64,000 bases of DNA from Omphiscola glabra (GCA_964017045.1 OZ024806.1:21745088-21809087); one strand, 5' to 3'; positions 34,856 through 47,467 are shown, counted from the first letter of the stretch. Notes: generated from the sequence alone by a model not told the origin. Numbers and translations are program-made.

Positions 34856-35474
34856 CAGGATTCCTGATTTCCTATTGGTTAAAAAGGGTGTTTAGGATTC
34901 CTGATTTCCTATTGGTTAAAAGGGTGTTTAGGATTCCTGATTTCCTATTGGTTAAAAAGGGTGTTTAGGATTCCTGATTTCTTATTAGTTAAAAGGGTGT
35001 TTAGGATTCCTGATTTCCTATTGATTAAAAAGGTGTTTAGGATTCCTGATTTGCTATTGGTTAAAAGGGTGTTTAGGATTCCTAATTTCCTATTGGTTAA
35101 AAGGGTGTTTAGGATTCCTGATTTCCTATTGGTTAAAAAGGGTGTTTAGGATTCCTGATTTCTTATTAGTTAAAAGGGTGTTTAGGATTCCTGATTTCCT
35201 ATTGGTTAAAAGGGTGTTTAGGATTCCTGATTTGCTATTGGTTAAAAGGGTGTTTAGGATTCCTGATTTCCTATTGGTTAAAAGGGTGTTTAGGATTCCT
35301 GATTTCCTATTGGTTAAAAGGTTGTTTAGGATTCCTGATTTGCCATTGGTTAAAAGGGTGTTTAGGATTCCTGATTTCCTATGGTTAAAAAGGGTGTTTA
35401 GGATTCCTGATTTCCTATTAGTTAAAAGGGTGTTTAGGATTCCTGATTTCCTATTGGTTAAAAGGGTGTTTAGC
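34856..35474. repeat. 36-bp tandem repeat, about 17 copies
   Basis: Core aggattcctgatttcctatt. A few 37-bp copies shift the frame. Open frames with period VFRIPDFLLVKR are artefacts of the 36-bp unit. Confidence 0.95.
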
Positions 35475-35623
35475 GGATCGGCAGAAAACGAATGGAGGGT
35501 CTAGCTTCCATTTAAATAGGGTGCGTTAACAACAGTTAGATGTGAGTGTGGAAAATAGTTCACGGCTTTCAGTCTCCACCAATGCACACACGTTACACAA
35601 AAATGGTCGCTTGAGACACAGGA

Positions 35624-35777
35624 CTTAGTGTTACTCTCGAACTCAGTTCTCGTTTTAAATCCGTTCCATGTTGAAGATGGCTGATATACTGACACAGCGG
35701 CTTAGTGTTACTCTCGAACTCAGTTCTCGTTTTAAATCCGTTCCATGTTGAAGATGGCTGATGTACTGAGACAGCGG
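35624..35777. repeat. 77-bp tandem duplication
   Basis: Two adjacent copies beginning cttagtgttactctcgaact, differing at about two positions. Confidence 0.93.
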
Positions 35778-36066
35778 TTTGGTAAATTAAAAACAAATCA
35801 TTTTCATATCAAGCGCCGATTCTCTAAAAAAAAATATATGAAAATTTCAGATGTCAGAAAGAGAAATCCATCTCTGTCGATGAGCCGTAAAAATTGTATT
35901 CCGAATCTCACCTGTTATTTTTTGTACAATATGTTATTGTCGTTAGGTCGGACTCAACTAACGTACAATTTTACAACCATTGCGTACATTTTAATGCTGC
36001 AAGCAGAAGTTTTCATGAAATGTAAACACATTATTTCAAAGGTTGTAAAAGAAATGATTACCCTTA

Positions 36067-36160
36067 CAGTGGCGTAGCTGGGGCCAATACCACCCCTTCA
36101 TCCGCACCCATTTACTGCGCCCTTGTGCCCATAAGAATATTAACCAAAGTCGTATCAGCG
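36067..36160. mobile_element. Single hAT-type MITE terminus
   Basis: CAGTGGCGTAGCTGGGG followed by a stretch with TGCGCCCTTGTGCCC, resembling the MITEs at 30975 and 31256. No matching second terminus or duplication was found, so it is a truncated copy. The right limit is approximate. Confidence 0.4.
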
Positions 36161-36193
36161 CAATACAATTCTGCTCGAACAAAATTTAATATT

Positions 36194-36285
36194 ATGACGT
36201 CATTCAATTTGACGACTCATTTCATTTGTTCAGTTCATCATGACGTCATTTAATTTGAAGAATCAATTCATTTTTTCATTTCGAC
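36194..36285. repeat. About 47-bp degenerate duplication
   Basis: atgacgtcatt followed by aatttga and tcattt occurs twice. Confidence 0.6.
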
Positions 36286-37376
36286 AATGTGAAACATTTC
36301 TGGGTTAAATATTTAATTTTTTTTAATGCAATATTTAGGATAACAATAGGCGCGAACATATGTTTCTCTTCCGAAAATAACAAATCGACAAAGAATTGGG
36401 TAATTGTGCTAAACCTTTTGAGTCCGTCACACACTTCTCTGGCCATCACCCGTATGGCTGTGTATTCCCCCCCCCCCCACTTCTCTCTCTCTCTTTCCAT
36501 CCTTGCTCCTCCTTCTCATTCATCTCCTCCACTAACTTTTCACCATGGTAGCTACTTTTTTTGCATTTCTTTTACCACCCTTACCCTCACCCATGGCCGT
36601 ATTATCCATAAGGCTGACTAGGCTGAAGCCTAGGGGGCCCACAAAAATGCAGGGGCCGATTCAACCACCAGTCATGCCAGGGCAAAGTCGTAAATTCCTC
36701 GTTACCTAGGGGCCCAAGGAAGCTCGAAGCTTAAGGGGCCCTTCCGTGGGACGGGGGGTGGGGTTAACACGTCCCTGCACATACCCAGTCACTCTCCCCA
36801 CCCCACCTCCGCTTCTGCTCACCTCAACACCAAACATAGATGAGCGCTACCTGGCGTACTACTGTACTCGCGTCAAAAGTTCGGGCATCTTGCCAAACGG
36901 CCACATAACTCTGGCAGGTAAACACGACCAAATGCACGCTATTATCTCCCCCCCTCAGAACGTTCCTCTTTCGTTTTTTCAAAATGTTGTGTTGCATTTG
37001 AAATTGGCGTTATCACCCTTCGTGTTATATCTATATGAGCGAGGGAAAGGGAGATAATAGGTTTGTGGATTTTTTTCTGTTAGATTGTTACTAATCTAGA
37101 ACCTGTTGGATTGGGGGTTGGGGGGGGGGCAATGTCCCCATTGCATTTAATTTATGCACAGAATAGTCCGATAACCCTGTGAATATTAAATGATACATGA
37201 CAAAAAGATAATAACAAGTGACTGATTATAAAATAGATCTTGACAAGCACTAACCAATCACGACTACATTGGAAGACGGCAGTTAGTCAACAACTCCAGA
37301 CTGAACCCTCACATGCGTCTCTAAACAAATCAGCGGTTGGCATAAGGTCGCCCCCGTGAGACGAAACCTGACATCT
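36286..37376. other. Intergenic DNA with possible degraded repeat
   Basis: The stretch 36595-36745 (GGCCGTATTATCCATAAGGC, then AGCCTAGGGGGCCC) looks like an old interspersed repeat, but I cannot bound it. C- and G-runs at 36469 and 37117. Confidence 0.35.
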
Positions 37377-37384
37377 CACTAGAA

Positions 37385-37545
37385 CAGCGGTTCTCAACCT
37401 TTCCCAGGAGTCGCCATAGACCATCGGAAAACACATGTACGCTACAGTTATGAAGTGGCCACGAAAATAATTTTGTGGTTGGGGTCGCCACAACATGAGG
37501 AACTGTATTAAATGGTCGCGGCATTAGGAAGGTTGAGAACCACTG
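37385..37545. mobile_element. SPIN-like hAT MITE, 161 bp, 8-bp TSD
   Basis: Starts CAGCGGTTCTCAACCT and ends AGGTTGAGAACCACTG, with perfect flanking 8-bp duplications cactagaa (37377-37384 and 37546-37553). The interior AGACCATCGGAAAACACAT matches the SPIN-type interior. Compared with the 16444 copy it lacks the GGTCGCGACC segment next to one end, so it is an internally deleted copy. Confidence 0.92.
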
Positions 37546-37714
37546 CACTAGAAGCTCTCCACCGTGTAGATTGATATAAAATGTAAAGTGACTTCTCAAA
37601 GTCATTTTTAGATCATTTTTATCAAAACATTATCAAATATATGGCAAGAATTTTCAGGATGCATAACAATTGTTACGAATGTCAACATGCATATTTATAG
37701 TTACTATAACGGGG

Positions 37715-37917
37715 TTGTAACAATCTCAGAAGGCATTTCGATTATAACAATCTCAGTAGGCATTTCCATTGTAACAATCTCAGTAGGCATTTTCATTGTA
37801 ACAATCTCGGAAAGCATTTCCATTGTAACAATCTCAGTAGGCATTTCCTTTGTAACAATCTCAGTAGGAATTTCCATTGTAACAATATCGGTAGGCAATT
37901 CCATTCTAACAATCTCA
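37715..37917. repeat. 27-bp tandem repeat, about 7.5 copies
   Basis: Core aacaatctcagtaggcattt. Confidence 0.93.
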
Positions 37918-37943
37918 GACTGTAGATATCTGTATGTAGAGTA

Positions 37944-38475
37944 GGTGCTATGCTAAAGCTGCCTAGGTGCTATGTCAAGGATGTCTAGGTGCTATGTCAA
38001 GGCTGTCTAGGTGCTATGCCAAGGCTGTCTAGGTGCTATGCCAAGGCTGTCTAGGTGCTATGTTTAGGCTGTCTAGGTGCTATACCAAGGCTGTCTAGGT
38101 GCTATGCCAAGGTTGTCTAGGTGTTGTGCCAAGGCTGTCTAGGTGCTATACCAAGGCTGTCTAGGTGCTATGTTTAGGCTGTCTAGGTGCTATACCAAGG
38201 CTGTCTAGGTGCTATGTCAAGGCTGTCTAGGTGCTATACCAAGGCTGTCTAGGTGCTATGTTTAGGCTGTCTAGGTGCTATACCAAGGCTGTCTAGGTGC
38301 TATGCCAAGGTTGTCTAGGTGTTGTGCTAAGGCTGTCTAGGTGCTATACCAAGGCTGTCTAGGTGCTATGTTTAGGCTGTCTAGGTGCTATGTTTAGGCT
38401 GTCTAGGTGCTATACCAAGGCTGTCTAGGTGCTATGCTAAGTTTGTCTAGGTGCTATGCCAAGGCCGTATCGGTG
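37944..38475. repeat. 22-bp tandem repeat, about 24 copies
   Basis: Core gtctaggtgctatgccaagg; gccaagg, accaagg and gtttagg variants recur in blocks, implying a higher-order unit. Confidence 0.95.
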
Positions 38476-38658
38476 CTCCTTTGGTCAAGTAGTCTTCGAA
38501 TACTGTGCCGTGTTGAACTTGATGTACCCAAAGGAACAGGGTGTTTTCTGTCAATGCATAATCAGTGAACATTACAGAACTCATGTCAGCGTATGGTTAT
38601 AGGAGGAAAATCAGGTACGGATGAAGTTGAGAAGTGACGTAACATAGACCGTGTATTA

Positions 38659-39035
38659 GATAACACACACGGAGCGTAGTTTAGATAACACACATCACAC
38701 ACAGAGCGTGGTTTGGATAACACACAACACACACAGAGCGTGGTTTGGATAACACACAACACACACAGAGCTTGGTTTGGATAACACGCAACACACAGAG
38801 CGTGGTTTGGATAACACACAACACACACAGAGCGTGGTTTGGATAACACACAACACACACAGAGCGTGGTTTAGATAACACACAACACACACAGAGCGTG
38901 GTTTGGATAACACACAACACACACAGAGCGTGGTTTAGATAACACACAACACACACAGAGCGTGGTTTAGACAACACAAATCACACACATCACACACAGA
39001 GGGTTGTTTAGATAACACACAACACACACAGAGCG
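38659..39035. repeat. 33-bp tandem repeat, about 11 copies
   Basis: Core acacacagagcgtggtttgg. Open minus-strand frames are due to the 33-bp unit. Confidence 0.93.
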
Positions 39036-39569
39036 TGTATAGGACAGCACACCATAAACGTCTGAACTTGCTGACGTCAACATGCTCAGAAATTTATGCC
39101 GTTGGCTCACAAATAAATTATTGATGAAACTATTCGTGTTTGAGATTATCTGCTGGTCCCCACCGTGATCGAACCATAGTGTAGATCACACAAGAGCTTA
39201 CACGTGACTTTTGAACTTCATTCCCCTGCTGTCACGTGTATCTTGGAGGGGTCTCCCCCTCCCCCGCCACAAATTAGCTTCATTTTTTCCCCTATATATC
39301 AACTTTGGGCCCTTTAAATATTCTAGAACATGGGGTTGAAGTGCCCACGACATGGCTCTAAGATCAGGGAGCTCTTAACCTAATAGCAGCACCTAATCCC
39401 ATCTCGATTTCAAAAAATTTCCAGCAAGCCCCTTTTTTTCAACTTTTTAAAAATATAAAAAGCATTATTAAAAAAATTAATAAATACGAAAGTATTTCAA
39501 TTATATAATTATTCTAAAAACAAAGACACATAATGCACCACTAGATCTCAGCGGTCATTTCAGGCATCC
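39036..39569. other. Intergenic DNA, no supported gene
   Basis: No coding or repeat signal beyond short A/T runs. Confidence 0.5.
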
Positions 39570-39643
39570 CTGGGGGGGGGGGGTGTTCTCCGGGGGGGGG
39601 GGGGTTCTCGGGGAGGGGGGTGTTCTCCCGGGGGGGGGGGGTG
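39570..39643. repeat. G-run cluster with G-quadruplex potential
   Basis: At least four runs of 8 or more G on the plus strand separated by short loops such as tgttctcc. Confidence 0.85.
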
Positions 39644-39754
39644 GTGGATAGGGTAGGGCGTTAGGCTTTGAATCCATAATCATAAAATTAATCTCTTAAA
39701 GTTAAAGCTCTGCACAAAATTATGTAGCCAGGCAAGTAGCAAAAAAGGGAAAGG

Positions 39755-41033
39755 AGATGTGGGTTAGCTAAGGAGATGTGGGTTAGCTAAGGAGATGTGG
39801 GTATGCTATGGAGATGTGAGTAAGCTATGGAGATGTGGGTAAGCTGTGGAGATGTGGGTAAGTAATGGAGATGTGGGTAAGCTATGGAGATGTGGGTAAG
39901 CTATGGAGATGTGGGTAAGCTGAGGAGATGTGGGTAAGCTATTGAGATGCGGGTAAGCTATGGAGATGTGGGTTAGCTAAGGAGTTGTGGGTAAGCTAAG
40001 GAGATGTGGGTTAGCTAAGGAGATGTGGGTAAGCTATGGAGATGTGGGTTAGCTAAGGAGATGTGGGTAAGATATGGAGATGTGGGTTAGCTAAGGAGTT
40101 GTGGGTAAGCTAAGGAGATGTGGGTAAGCTAAGAAGATGTGGGTAAGCTATGGAGATGTGGGTAAGCTATGGAGATGTGGGTAAGTTATGGAGATATGGG
40201 TAAGCTATGGAGATGCGGGTAAGCTATGGAGATGTGGGTTAGCTAAGGAGTTGTGGGTAAGCTAAGGAGATGTGGGTTAGCTAAGGAGATGTGGGTAAGC
40301 TATGGAGATGTGGGTTAGCTAAGGAGATGTGGGTAAGATATGGAGATGTGGGTTAGCTAAGGAGTTGTGGGTAAGCTAAGGAGATGTGGGTAAGATATGG
40401 AGATGTGGGTTAGCTAAGGAGTTGTGGGTAAGCTAAGGAGATGTGGGTAAGCTATGAAGATGTGAGTAAGCTATGGAGATGTGGGTAAGCTATGGAGATG
40501 TGGGTAAGTTATGGAGATGTGGGTAAGCTATGGAGATGTGGGTTAGCTAAGGAGATGTGGGTAAGCTATGGAGATGTGGGTAAGCTATAGAGATGTGGGT
40601 AAGCTGAGAAGATGTGGGTAAGCTATGGAGATGTGGGTAAGCTATGGAGATGTGGGTTAGCTAAGGAGCTGTGGGTAAGCTAAGGAGATGTGGGTAAGCT
40701 ATGGAGATGTGGGTAAGCTATGGAGATGTGGGTAAGTTATGGAAATGTGGGTAAGCTATGGAGATGTGGTTAGCTAAGGAGTTGTGGGTAAGCTATGGAG
40801 ATGTGGGTAAGCTATGGAGATGTGGGTAAGCTATGGAGATGTGGGTAAGCTATGGAGATGCGGGTAAGCTATGGAGATGTTGGTTAACTAAGGAGTTGTG
40901 GGTAAGCTAAGGAGATGTGGGTAAGCTATGGAGATGTGGGTTAGCTAAGGAGATGTGGGTAAGCTATGGAGATGTGGGTAAGCTATGGACATTATGGGGA
41001 CGCAATGGAGACATGGGTAAGCCATGGAGATGT
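39755..41033. repeat. 19-bp tandem repeat, about 67 copies
   Basis: Core ggagatgtgggtaagctat with ttagctaa and agttgtgg variants in recurring order, so a longer higher-order unit is present. Confidence 0.96.
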
Positions 41034-41805
41034 AATTAAGCTTTTATAGGAAGTGAAAAATAACATCAAGATGAACACATTTACAAAGAGAAATTGAAAA
41101 TCGTTTGACCCGAGCTGTTGCTGTTTGTCCGGCTTATTGGCGCCAGTGCTGCCTGTCGGGTTTGTTCAATCTGAGAGTAGGACCCAAAAAAAAAAACATG
41201 AGCACGGGCTGGGGGAGGGTGGTTGCGGGTGGGGCGCTACACAGCTGCTCAGCCGAAACACAATTTCAATATACAACAGCAACAGCAACAACGAGGGCTT
41301 TCGCCGTTATTTCTTAGAATTCATTACAAACAAAAAAAACAACAACAAAACACCAAGCATAAAAGATGAGCACTACACTAATGATCACTTTGTCCCCCAC
41401 TGAGCACACGTTTCCCCCTAGTTACCTTTTTGATGGTGTCATACTGTAGACTTGTCAGTCAATGAAATTCTAAGGAAATATGAAGCCTTGGTTTGATTGT
41501 TAATGCGCTGTCCAGTGGGGGGGATAAAACGAGCGAATCCCGATCTAATGTTTGTGTTGGAGTAGCACGCTTTCACTTTAAGTTATTGTGAGATCAAGAG
41601 ATTATTTTTCCAGTGAAAATTCTTCAGCAGCGCACAGCCAATTTATCATGGCATGAACTGACAACCTTTGACAACTGTGTAATTATCATTGCATGAATCA
41701 GCTCAATTTGAAAAATTCTCATGTATGAATAATGGATTAATTCACTTTGACAACTCATGACCGGGTTAAGATAGTTTTTTAAAAACAAATAATGAATTCA
41801 TGACA
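41034..41805. other. Intergenic DNA, no supported gene
   Basis: Single-copy sequence between two arrays; nothing coding stands out. Confidence 0.5.
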
Positions 41806-42615
41806 TATGTCATTAAGTCTAGTGTGACATCTGTCATATGCCATCAAGTCTAGTGTGACATCTGTCCGGGGCCATCAAGTCTAGTTTGACATCTGTCCGG
41901 GGCCATCAAGTCTAGTGTGACATCTGTCCGGGGCCATCAAGTCTAGTGTGACATCTGTCTGGGGCCATCAGGTCTAGTGTGACGTCTGTCATATGCCATC
42001 AAGTCTAGTGTGACGTCTGTCCTGGGCCATCAAGTCTAGTGTGACATCTGTCCGGGGCCATCAAGTCTAGTGTGACGTCTGTCATATGCAATCAAGTCTA
42101 GTGTGACGTCTGTTATATGCCATCAAGTCTAGTGTGACGTCTGTCATATGCCATAAAGTCTAGTGTGACGTCTGTCCTGGGCCATCAAGTCTAGTGTGAC
42201 ATCTGTCTGGGGCCATCAGGTCTAGTGTGACGTCTGTCATTTGCCATCAAGTCTAGTGTGACGTCTGTCATATGCCATCAAGTCTAGTGTGACGTCTGTC
42301 CTGGGCCATCAAGTCTAGTGTGACATCTGTCCGGGGCCATCAAGTCTAGTGTGACATCTGTCCGGGGCCATCAAGTCTAGTGTGACATCTGTCCGGGGCC
42401 ATCAAGTCTAGTGTGACGTCTGTCCTGGGCCATCAAGTGTAGTGTGACATCTGTCCTGGGCCATCAAGTCTAGTGTGACATCTGTCCTGGGCCATCAAGT
42501 CTAGTGTGACGTCTGTCCTGGGCCATCAAGTCTAGCGTGACATCTGTCCTGGGACATCAAGTCTAGTGTGACATATGTCATAGATCATTAATTATAGTGT
42601 GACATCTATCATATT
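41806..42615. repeat. 31-bp tandem repeat, about 26 copies
   Basis: Core catcaagtctagtgtgacat; variants tccgggg, tcatatg and tcctggg alternate in blocks. Confidence 0.95.
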
Positions 42616-43296
42616 CATCTTCTTGTCAACTCTGCCGTTTCAACAACCAATAAATCACTTGACATGTTGTGTACATCATACGCGTACAGCAGACTCGTAC
42701 ACAAAACCGAAATTTCTCCAAATGACAACTCCCTGATGTCACCGTGACACAAGCAATGAACGTACGCGGGAAACAACAGAGATGTCATCAAGAAATGACA
42801 GGATACGTTCTCTATAAATAATTTCTTTACGTGAATCTGACATAGACAGCTTGCATGTAGACAGATGAAGCACGACATACGTTTGCTCACATACGCAAAG
42901 TGTGCCCTACCGCCCCCCCCCCCCCCCCACAGACACAGATGTTTTGTACCGATGCATTCCGGATGTATTTTAACTTGACCTTTCCCAGCAGGAGGGAATA
43001 AGGCAGTCGAGTTCGTTTTGGTGTTGATCCTTTCACACCTTCACCCCCCACACTTCATCCCCCACACTTCAACCCACGAATAAACCAGAAAGCACCGTTC
43101 CATCCTCAGGTCTACCACACCCCACCCCGTTCTTGTGTGTCCCTTCCTTTTGAACTCACCGAATCCTCACATTCTTACCAAGCCCGATTGGCTTCACCTA
43201 CTTCTCTTCTCTCTAATTTTGGCGCAACCCGCGCCTTGACCCTTGTCTCAACCTCATCTTTGTGTTAAACAGGCCAACTTTCGAAATTCTTCCCAT
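42616..43296. other. Intergenic DNA, no supported gene
   Basis: C-run at about 42911-42928 and C-rich DNA to 43200. Confidence 0.5.
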
Positions 43297-43645
43297 CCCT
43301 CTGCCTGGCACCAATATGCCCCGACTACCTATCTGCCTGGCACCAATATGCCCCAACTACCTATCTGCCTGGCACCAATATGCCCCAACTACCCCTCTGC
43401 CTGGCACCAATATGCCCCTACTACTATCTGCCTGGTACCAATATGCCCCAACTACCTATCTGCCTGGCACCAATATGCCCCAACTACCTCTCTGCCTGGC
43501 ACTAATATGCCCCAACTACCTCTCTGTCTGGCACCAATATGCCACAAATACCCCTTTAAATGGCAGCGATATGACCCAACTAACCCTCTGACTGGTACTA
43601 ATATGCCCCAACTACCCCTCTGACTGGTACTAATATGCCCCAACG
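43297..43645. repeat. 32-bp tandem repeat, about 10.5 copies
   Basis: Core ctgcctggcaccaatatgcc; right-hand copies change to ctgactggtactaatatgcc. Confidence 0.93.
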
Positions 43646-43747
43646 ACCAGACATCTCCGTCTTCCGGTCGTGAAATTTTGTGTCACGCTTAAGAAAATCC
43701 ACAAATAAATTACTATTGTTTGTCCGTCCCAACACAGACCCACCCTC

Positions 43748-44800
43748 CTCATGCCATTGCACGCGCATACCGCCATCTGAATGTAAACCTATCTCGTCAT
43801 GCCAGTGCATGCGCATACCGCCATCTGAATGTAAACCTATCTCGTCATGCCAGTGCATGCGCATACCGCCATCTGAATGTAAACCTATCTCGTCATGCCA
43901 GTGCATGCGCATACCGCCATCTGAATGTAAACCTATCTCGTCATGCCAGTGCACGCGCATACCGCCATCTGAATGTAAACCTCCCTCGTCATTCCATTGC
44001 ACGCGCATACCACCATTTGAATGTAAACCTATCTCGTCATGCCAGTGCATGCGCATACCGCCATCTGAATGTAAACCTATCTCGTCATGCCAGTGCATGC
44101 GCATACCGCCATCTGAATGTAAACCTCCCTCGTCATGCCAGTGCATGCGCATACCGCCATCTGAATGTAAACCTCCCTCGTCATGCCAGTGCATGCGCAT
44201 ACCGCCATCTGAATGTAAACCTCCCTCGTCATGCCAGTGCATGCGCATACCGCCATCTGAATGTAAACCTCCCTCGTCATGCCAGTGCATGCGCATACCG
44301 CCATCTGAATGTAAACCTCCCTCGTCATGCCAGTGCTTGCGCATACCGCCATCTGAATGTAAACCTCCCTCGTCATGCCAGTGCATGCGCATACCGCCAT
44401 CTGAATGTAAACCTCCCTCGTCATGCCAGTGCATGCGCATACCGCCATCTGAATGTAAACCTCCCTCGTCATGCCAGTGCATGCGCATACCGCCATCTGA
44501 ATGTAAACCTCCCTCGTCATGCCAGTGCATGCACATACCGCCATCTGAATGTAAACCTCCCTCGTCATGCCAGTGCATGCGCATACCGCCATCTGAATGT
44601 AAACCTCCCTCGTCATGCCAGTGCATGCGCATACCGCCATCTGAATGTAAACCTCCCTTGTCATGCCAGTGCATGCGCATACCGCCATCTGAATGTAAAC
44701 CTCCCTCGTCATGCCAGTGCATGCGCATACCGCCATCTGAATGTAAACCTCCCTCGTCATGCCAGTGCATGCGCATACCGCCATCTGAATGTAAACCTAT
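43748..44800. repeat. 48-bp tandem repeat, about 22 copies
   Basis: Core catgccagtgcatgcgcata, then ccgccatctgaatgtaaacc. Left copies end tatctcgt, right copies tccctcgt. The 48-bp unit leaves at least four frames of 235-435 codons open on the two strands; the Cys-rich (PPSSCQCMRI) and His-rich (HWHDEGGLHSDGG) translations are by-products. Confidence 0.96.
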
Positions 44801-45102
44801 ATCCACATCATCTAATCGCCCCAGTCTCGCTTTACTAATGAGCCTTAAGTTTCTGTCAGTAGCTCCAGAAGTGCTCATTGTAAACCTGATACTTAAATAT
44901 CATAAATTTTTTACTACCCACAGGCAAAATTGCAGGGAAAAAAATAACAATAAGATGTTTATTTCTCTGTGTTGTGTTGAAAGATGAGTTCTTTTATCGG
45001 TGTTTGTTATGTGTTTCAGAGAGCGGGATAATTTGCGCGTTCATCCCAGACAGCCAACTCACGTCTAATGCATCATCCTCTGTCCAGACATAAAGCTAAC
45101 TC

Positions 45103-45232
45103 ATCCCATCAAACCACCATCCACCACTTAACACCCTCCCCCACCCCATCAAACCACCATCCACCACTTAACACCCTCCCCCACCCCATCAAATCGCCAT
45201 CCACCACTAAACACCATCTACCCCCCCCGTCC
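45103..45232. repeat. 40-bp tandem repeat, about 2.5 copies
   Basis: Core ccaccacttaacaccctccc. Confidence 0.85.
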
Positions 45233-45759
45233 CATCACTTCACCAGCAACCCCACCCCCACACACCACCCATCCCCTTCAACCAGCAACCACCAAACGTG
45301 TATGTATCCAGTCCTAACGGTTTATTGCGGTTTGTCCAATGCCAAGGTTGCACTGACCCGAACAAACGGTAGGCACGCACCCCGCTCTCACACAAAAGCT
45401 CACTGATAAAATTCTACCTGAGATAGAAGGCAGGTGGGGGGAAGGCAGAGATAATCTTCCTTTGAAGGAAAAGGTTAGGGGGAGGGGGTGGTGTGGTTAA
45501 ATAAATTTTTTTTAAAAAATGCTTCCCCCCACCCCCCACCGCATCAAACTGTACGTGCATGTTTTTTGTTTTGTTTTGTGTTTGGTTTGCTTTGTGAATT
45601 GAATCTTTAAGAAAATCTCAGAGCTCAATGGTTATTTTACAGACTAGAATACACAGTTTTTTCTTCGAAAACTTGCCTCCAAAATTCAAGTGAGTCTTAT
45701 ACTCGAAATTATAACCAATGGTAAGAATGTATTATTTATAAAAATTGCTTAAAAAGTAA

Positions 45760-46436
45760 GTTGAGTCTTATAGTCCTAGAGGTCTTATAGTCCTTAGGTT
45801 TTGTAGTCCTTAGGTCTTATAGTCCTTTGTTCTTATAGTCCTTAGGTCTTATAGTCCTTAGGTCTTATAGTCCTTAGGTCTTATAGTCTTTAGGTCTTAT
45901 AGTCTTTAGGTCTTATAGTTCTTAGGTTTTATAGTCTTAGGTCTTATAGTTCTTAGGTTTTATAGTCTTTAGGTCTTATAGTTCTTAGGTTTTATAGTCT
46001 TTAGGTCTTATAGTCTTTAGGTCTTATAGTTCTTATGTTTTATAGTCTTTAGGTCTTATAGTTCTTAGGTTTTATAGTCTTTAGGTCTTATAGTCTTTAG
46101 GTCTTATAGTTCTTAGGTTTTATAGTCTTAGGTCTTATAGTTCTTAGGTTTTATAGTCTTTAGGTCTTATAGTCTTTAGGTCTTATAGTTCTTAGGTTTT
46201 ATAGTCTTAGGTCTTATAGTTCTTAGGTTGTGTAGTCTTTAGGTCTTATAGTCTTTAGGTCTTATAGTTCTTAGGTTTTATACTCTTTAGGTTTTATAGT
46301 CTTAGGTCTTATAGTCTTAGGTCTTATAGTCTCAGGTCTTATAGTCATTGGTCTTATAATCCTTAGGTCTTATAGTCCTTAGGTTTTATAGTCCTTTGTT
46401 CTTATAGTCCTTAGGTTTTATAGTCCGTAAAATACG
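45760..46436. repeat. 16-bp tandem repeat, about 42 copies
   Basis: Core taggtcttatagtcct with tagtctt and tagttctt variants in an ordered mix. Confidence 0.95.
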
Positions 46437-46532
46437 GTACTTGATAGGCACAGAACAGATCACTTGACAAGTACATGTATTTCTTTCCTTGTCTCTGATA
46501 ATCACAACTGGTTCTTAATAGTTCAGGCCGAG

Positions 46533-46818
46533 CAATGAGTGGAACTGAGCAATGAGTGTAGTCGAGCATGGAGTGCAGCCAAGCAATGAGTGTAGCCAAG
46601 CATGTAGTGTAGCTGAGCAATGAGAGTAGCCAAGGAATGAATGTAGCCAAGCAATGGGTGTAGCCGAGCATGGAGTGTAGCCAAGCAATGTGTGTAGCCA
46701 AGGAATGAATGTAGCCAAGCAATGGGTGTAGCCAAGGAATGAGTGTAGCAAAGCAATAAGTGTAGCTGAGCATTGAGTGTAGCCAAGCATGGAGTGTAGC
46801 TAAGCATGGAGTGTGGCC
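46533..46818. repeat. 17-bp tandem repeat, about 17 copies
   Basis: Core gcaatgagtgtagccaa. A 51-bp triple period keeps minus-strand frames open. Confidence 0.93.
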
Positions 46819-46875
46819 GTATTTATGGCATTTAAGTTAAGGGGTCAACTTCGCGCGGAGACAATGGATCTAAGC

Positions 46876-47067
46876 CATTAGTTCTCAGCCTGTGAATAGC
46901 AACCCCTTTTGGGGTCGAACGAACCTTTCCCAGGGGTGGCCTAAGACCACCTCTACAGTTATGAAGAAGCAACGAAAATAATTTTGTGGTTGTGGGGGGG
47001 GGGGGGGTCGACACAACATGAGGAGCTGTATTTAATGGTCGTGTCATTAGAAGTTTGAGAACCACTG
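46876..47067. mobile_element. SPIN-like hAT MITE, 192 bp, 8-bp TSD
   Basis: Degenerate left end CATTAGTTCTCAGCC, right end TTTGAGAACCACTG, perfect 8-bp duplications atctaagc (46868-46875 and 47068-47075). The interior carries AACCCCTTTTGGGGTCGAAC and CAGGGGTGGCCTAAGACCA plus a G-run near 46996. Same family as the copies at 16444 and 37385 but more diverged at the left terminus. Confidence 0.9.
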
Positions 47068-47467
47068 ATCTAAGCTTATCAAACCAAGCTCTGATTGAAA
47101 AAAAAAAGAAATTGGAACGGATGAGAAAAAACTAGAAAGTATTTTTGACAGCAATTGTGTTAGGCTGCGAGTATATTGTCAAGTACCCTGTTGGCGATTT
47201 ACTTTTTAAAAAAAAATCGGATTGTTTGAGACACAGTATCAGCATTCAAGGCGTGTGCTAGCCGGGGCAACGCCCATGGAAGGAGCTGGATGATCCAGAT
47301 CAAACGCAGCCCCCCTCCCCCTTCTCTCGTCGATTCTTGAGTGAGGCTTTATGCAAAGGCGGAGCATGGCATTAGAGTAGGTGGGGTGAAACCTGGTTTT
47401 GAATGTTTATTCAGTTTTCTTTTAGGGAACCGGGGAGGGGGAGTTTGGGTCGTTTCCATAAATAAAT

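Noticed and set aside
43598..44987. 426- and 435-codon frames on opposite strands
   Set aside because: Both come from a 48-bp tandem array whose unit is a multiple of three; flanking parts run into an unrelated array.
45760..46436. TTAGG-like motif suggestive of telomeric repeat
   Set aside because: The true unit is 16 bp (taggtcttatagtcct), not a 5-6 bp telomere repeat, and the array is interstitial.
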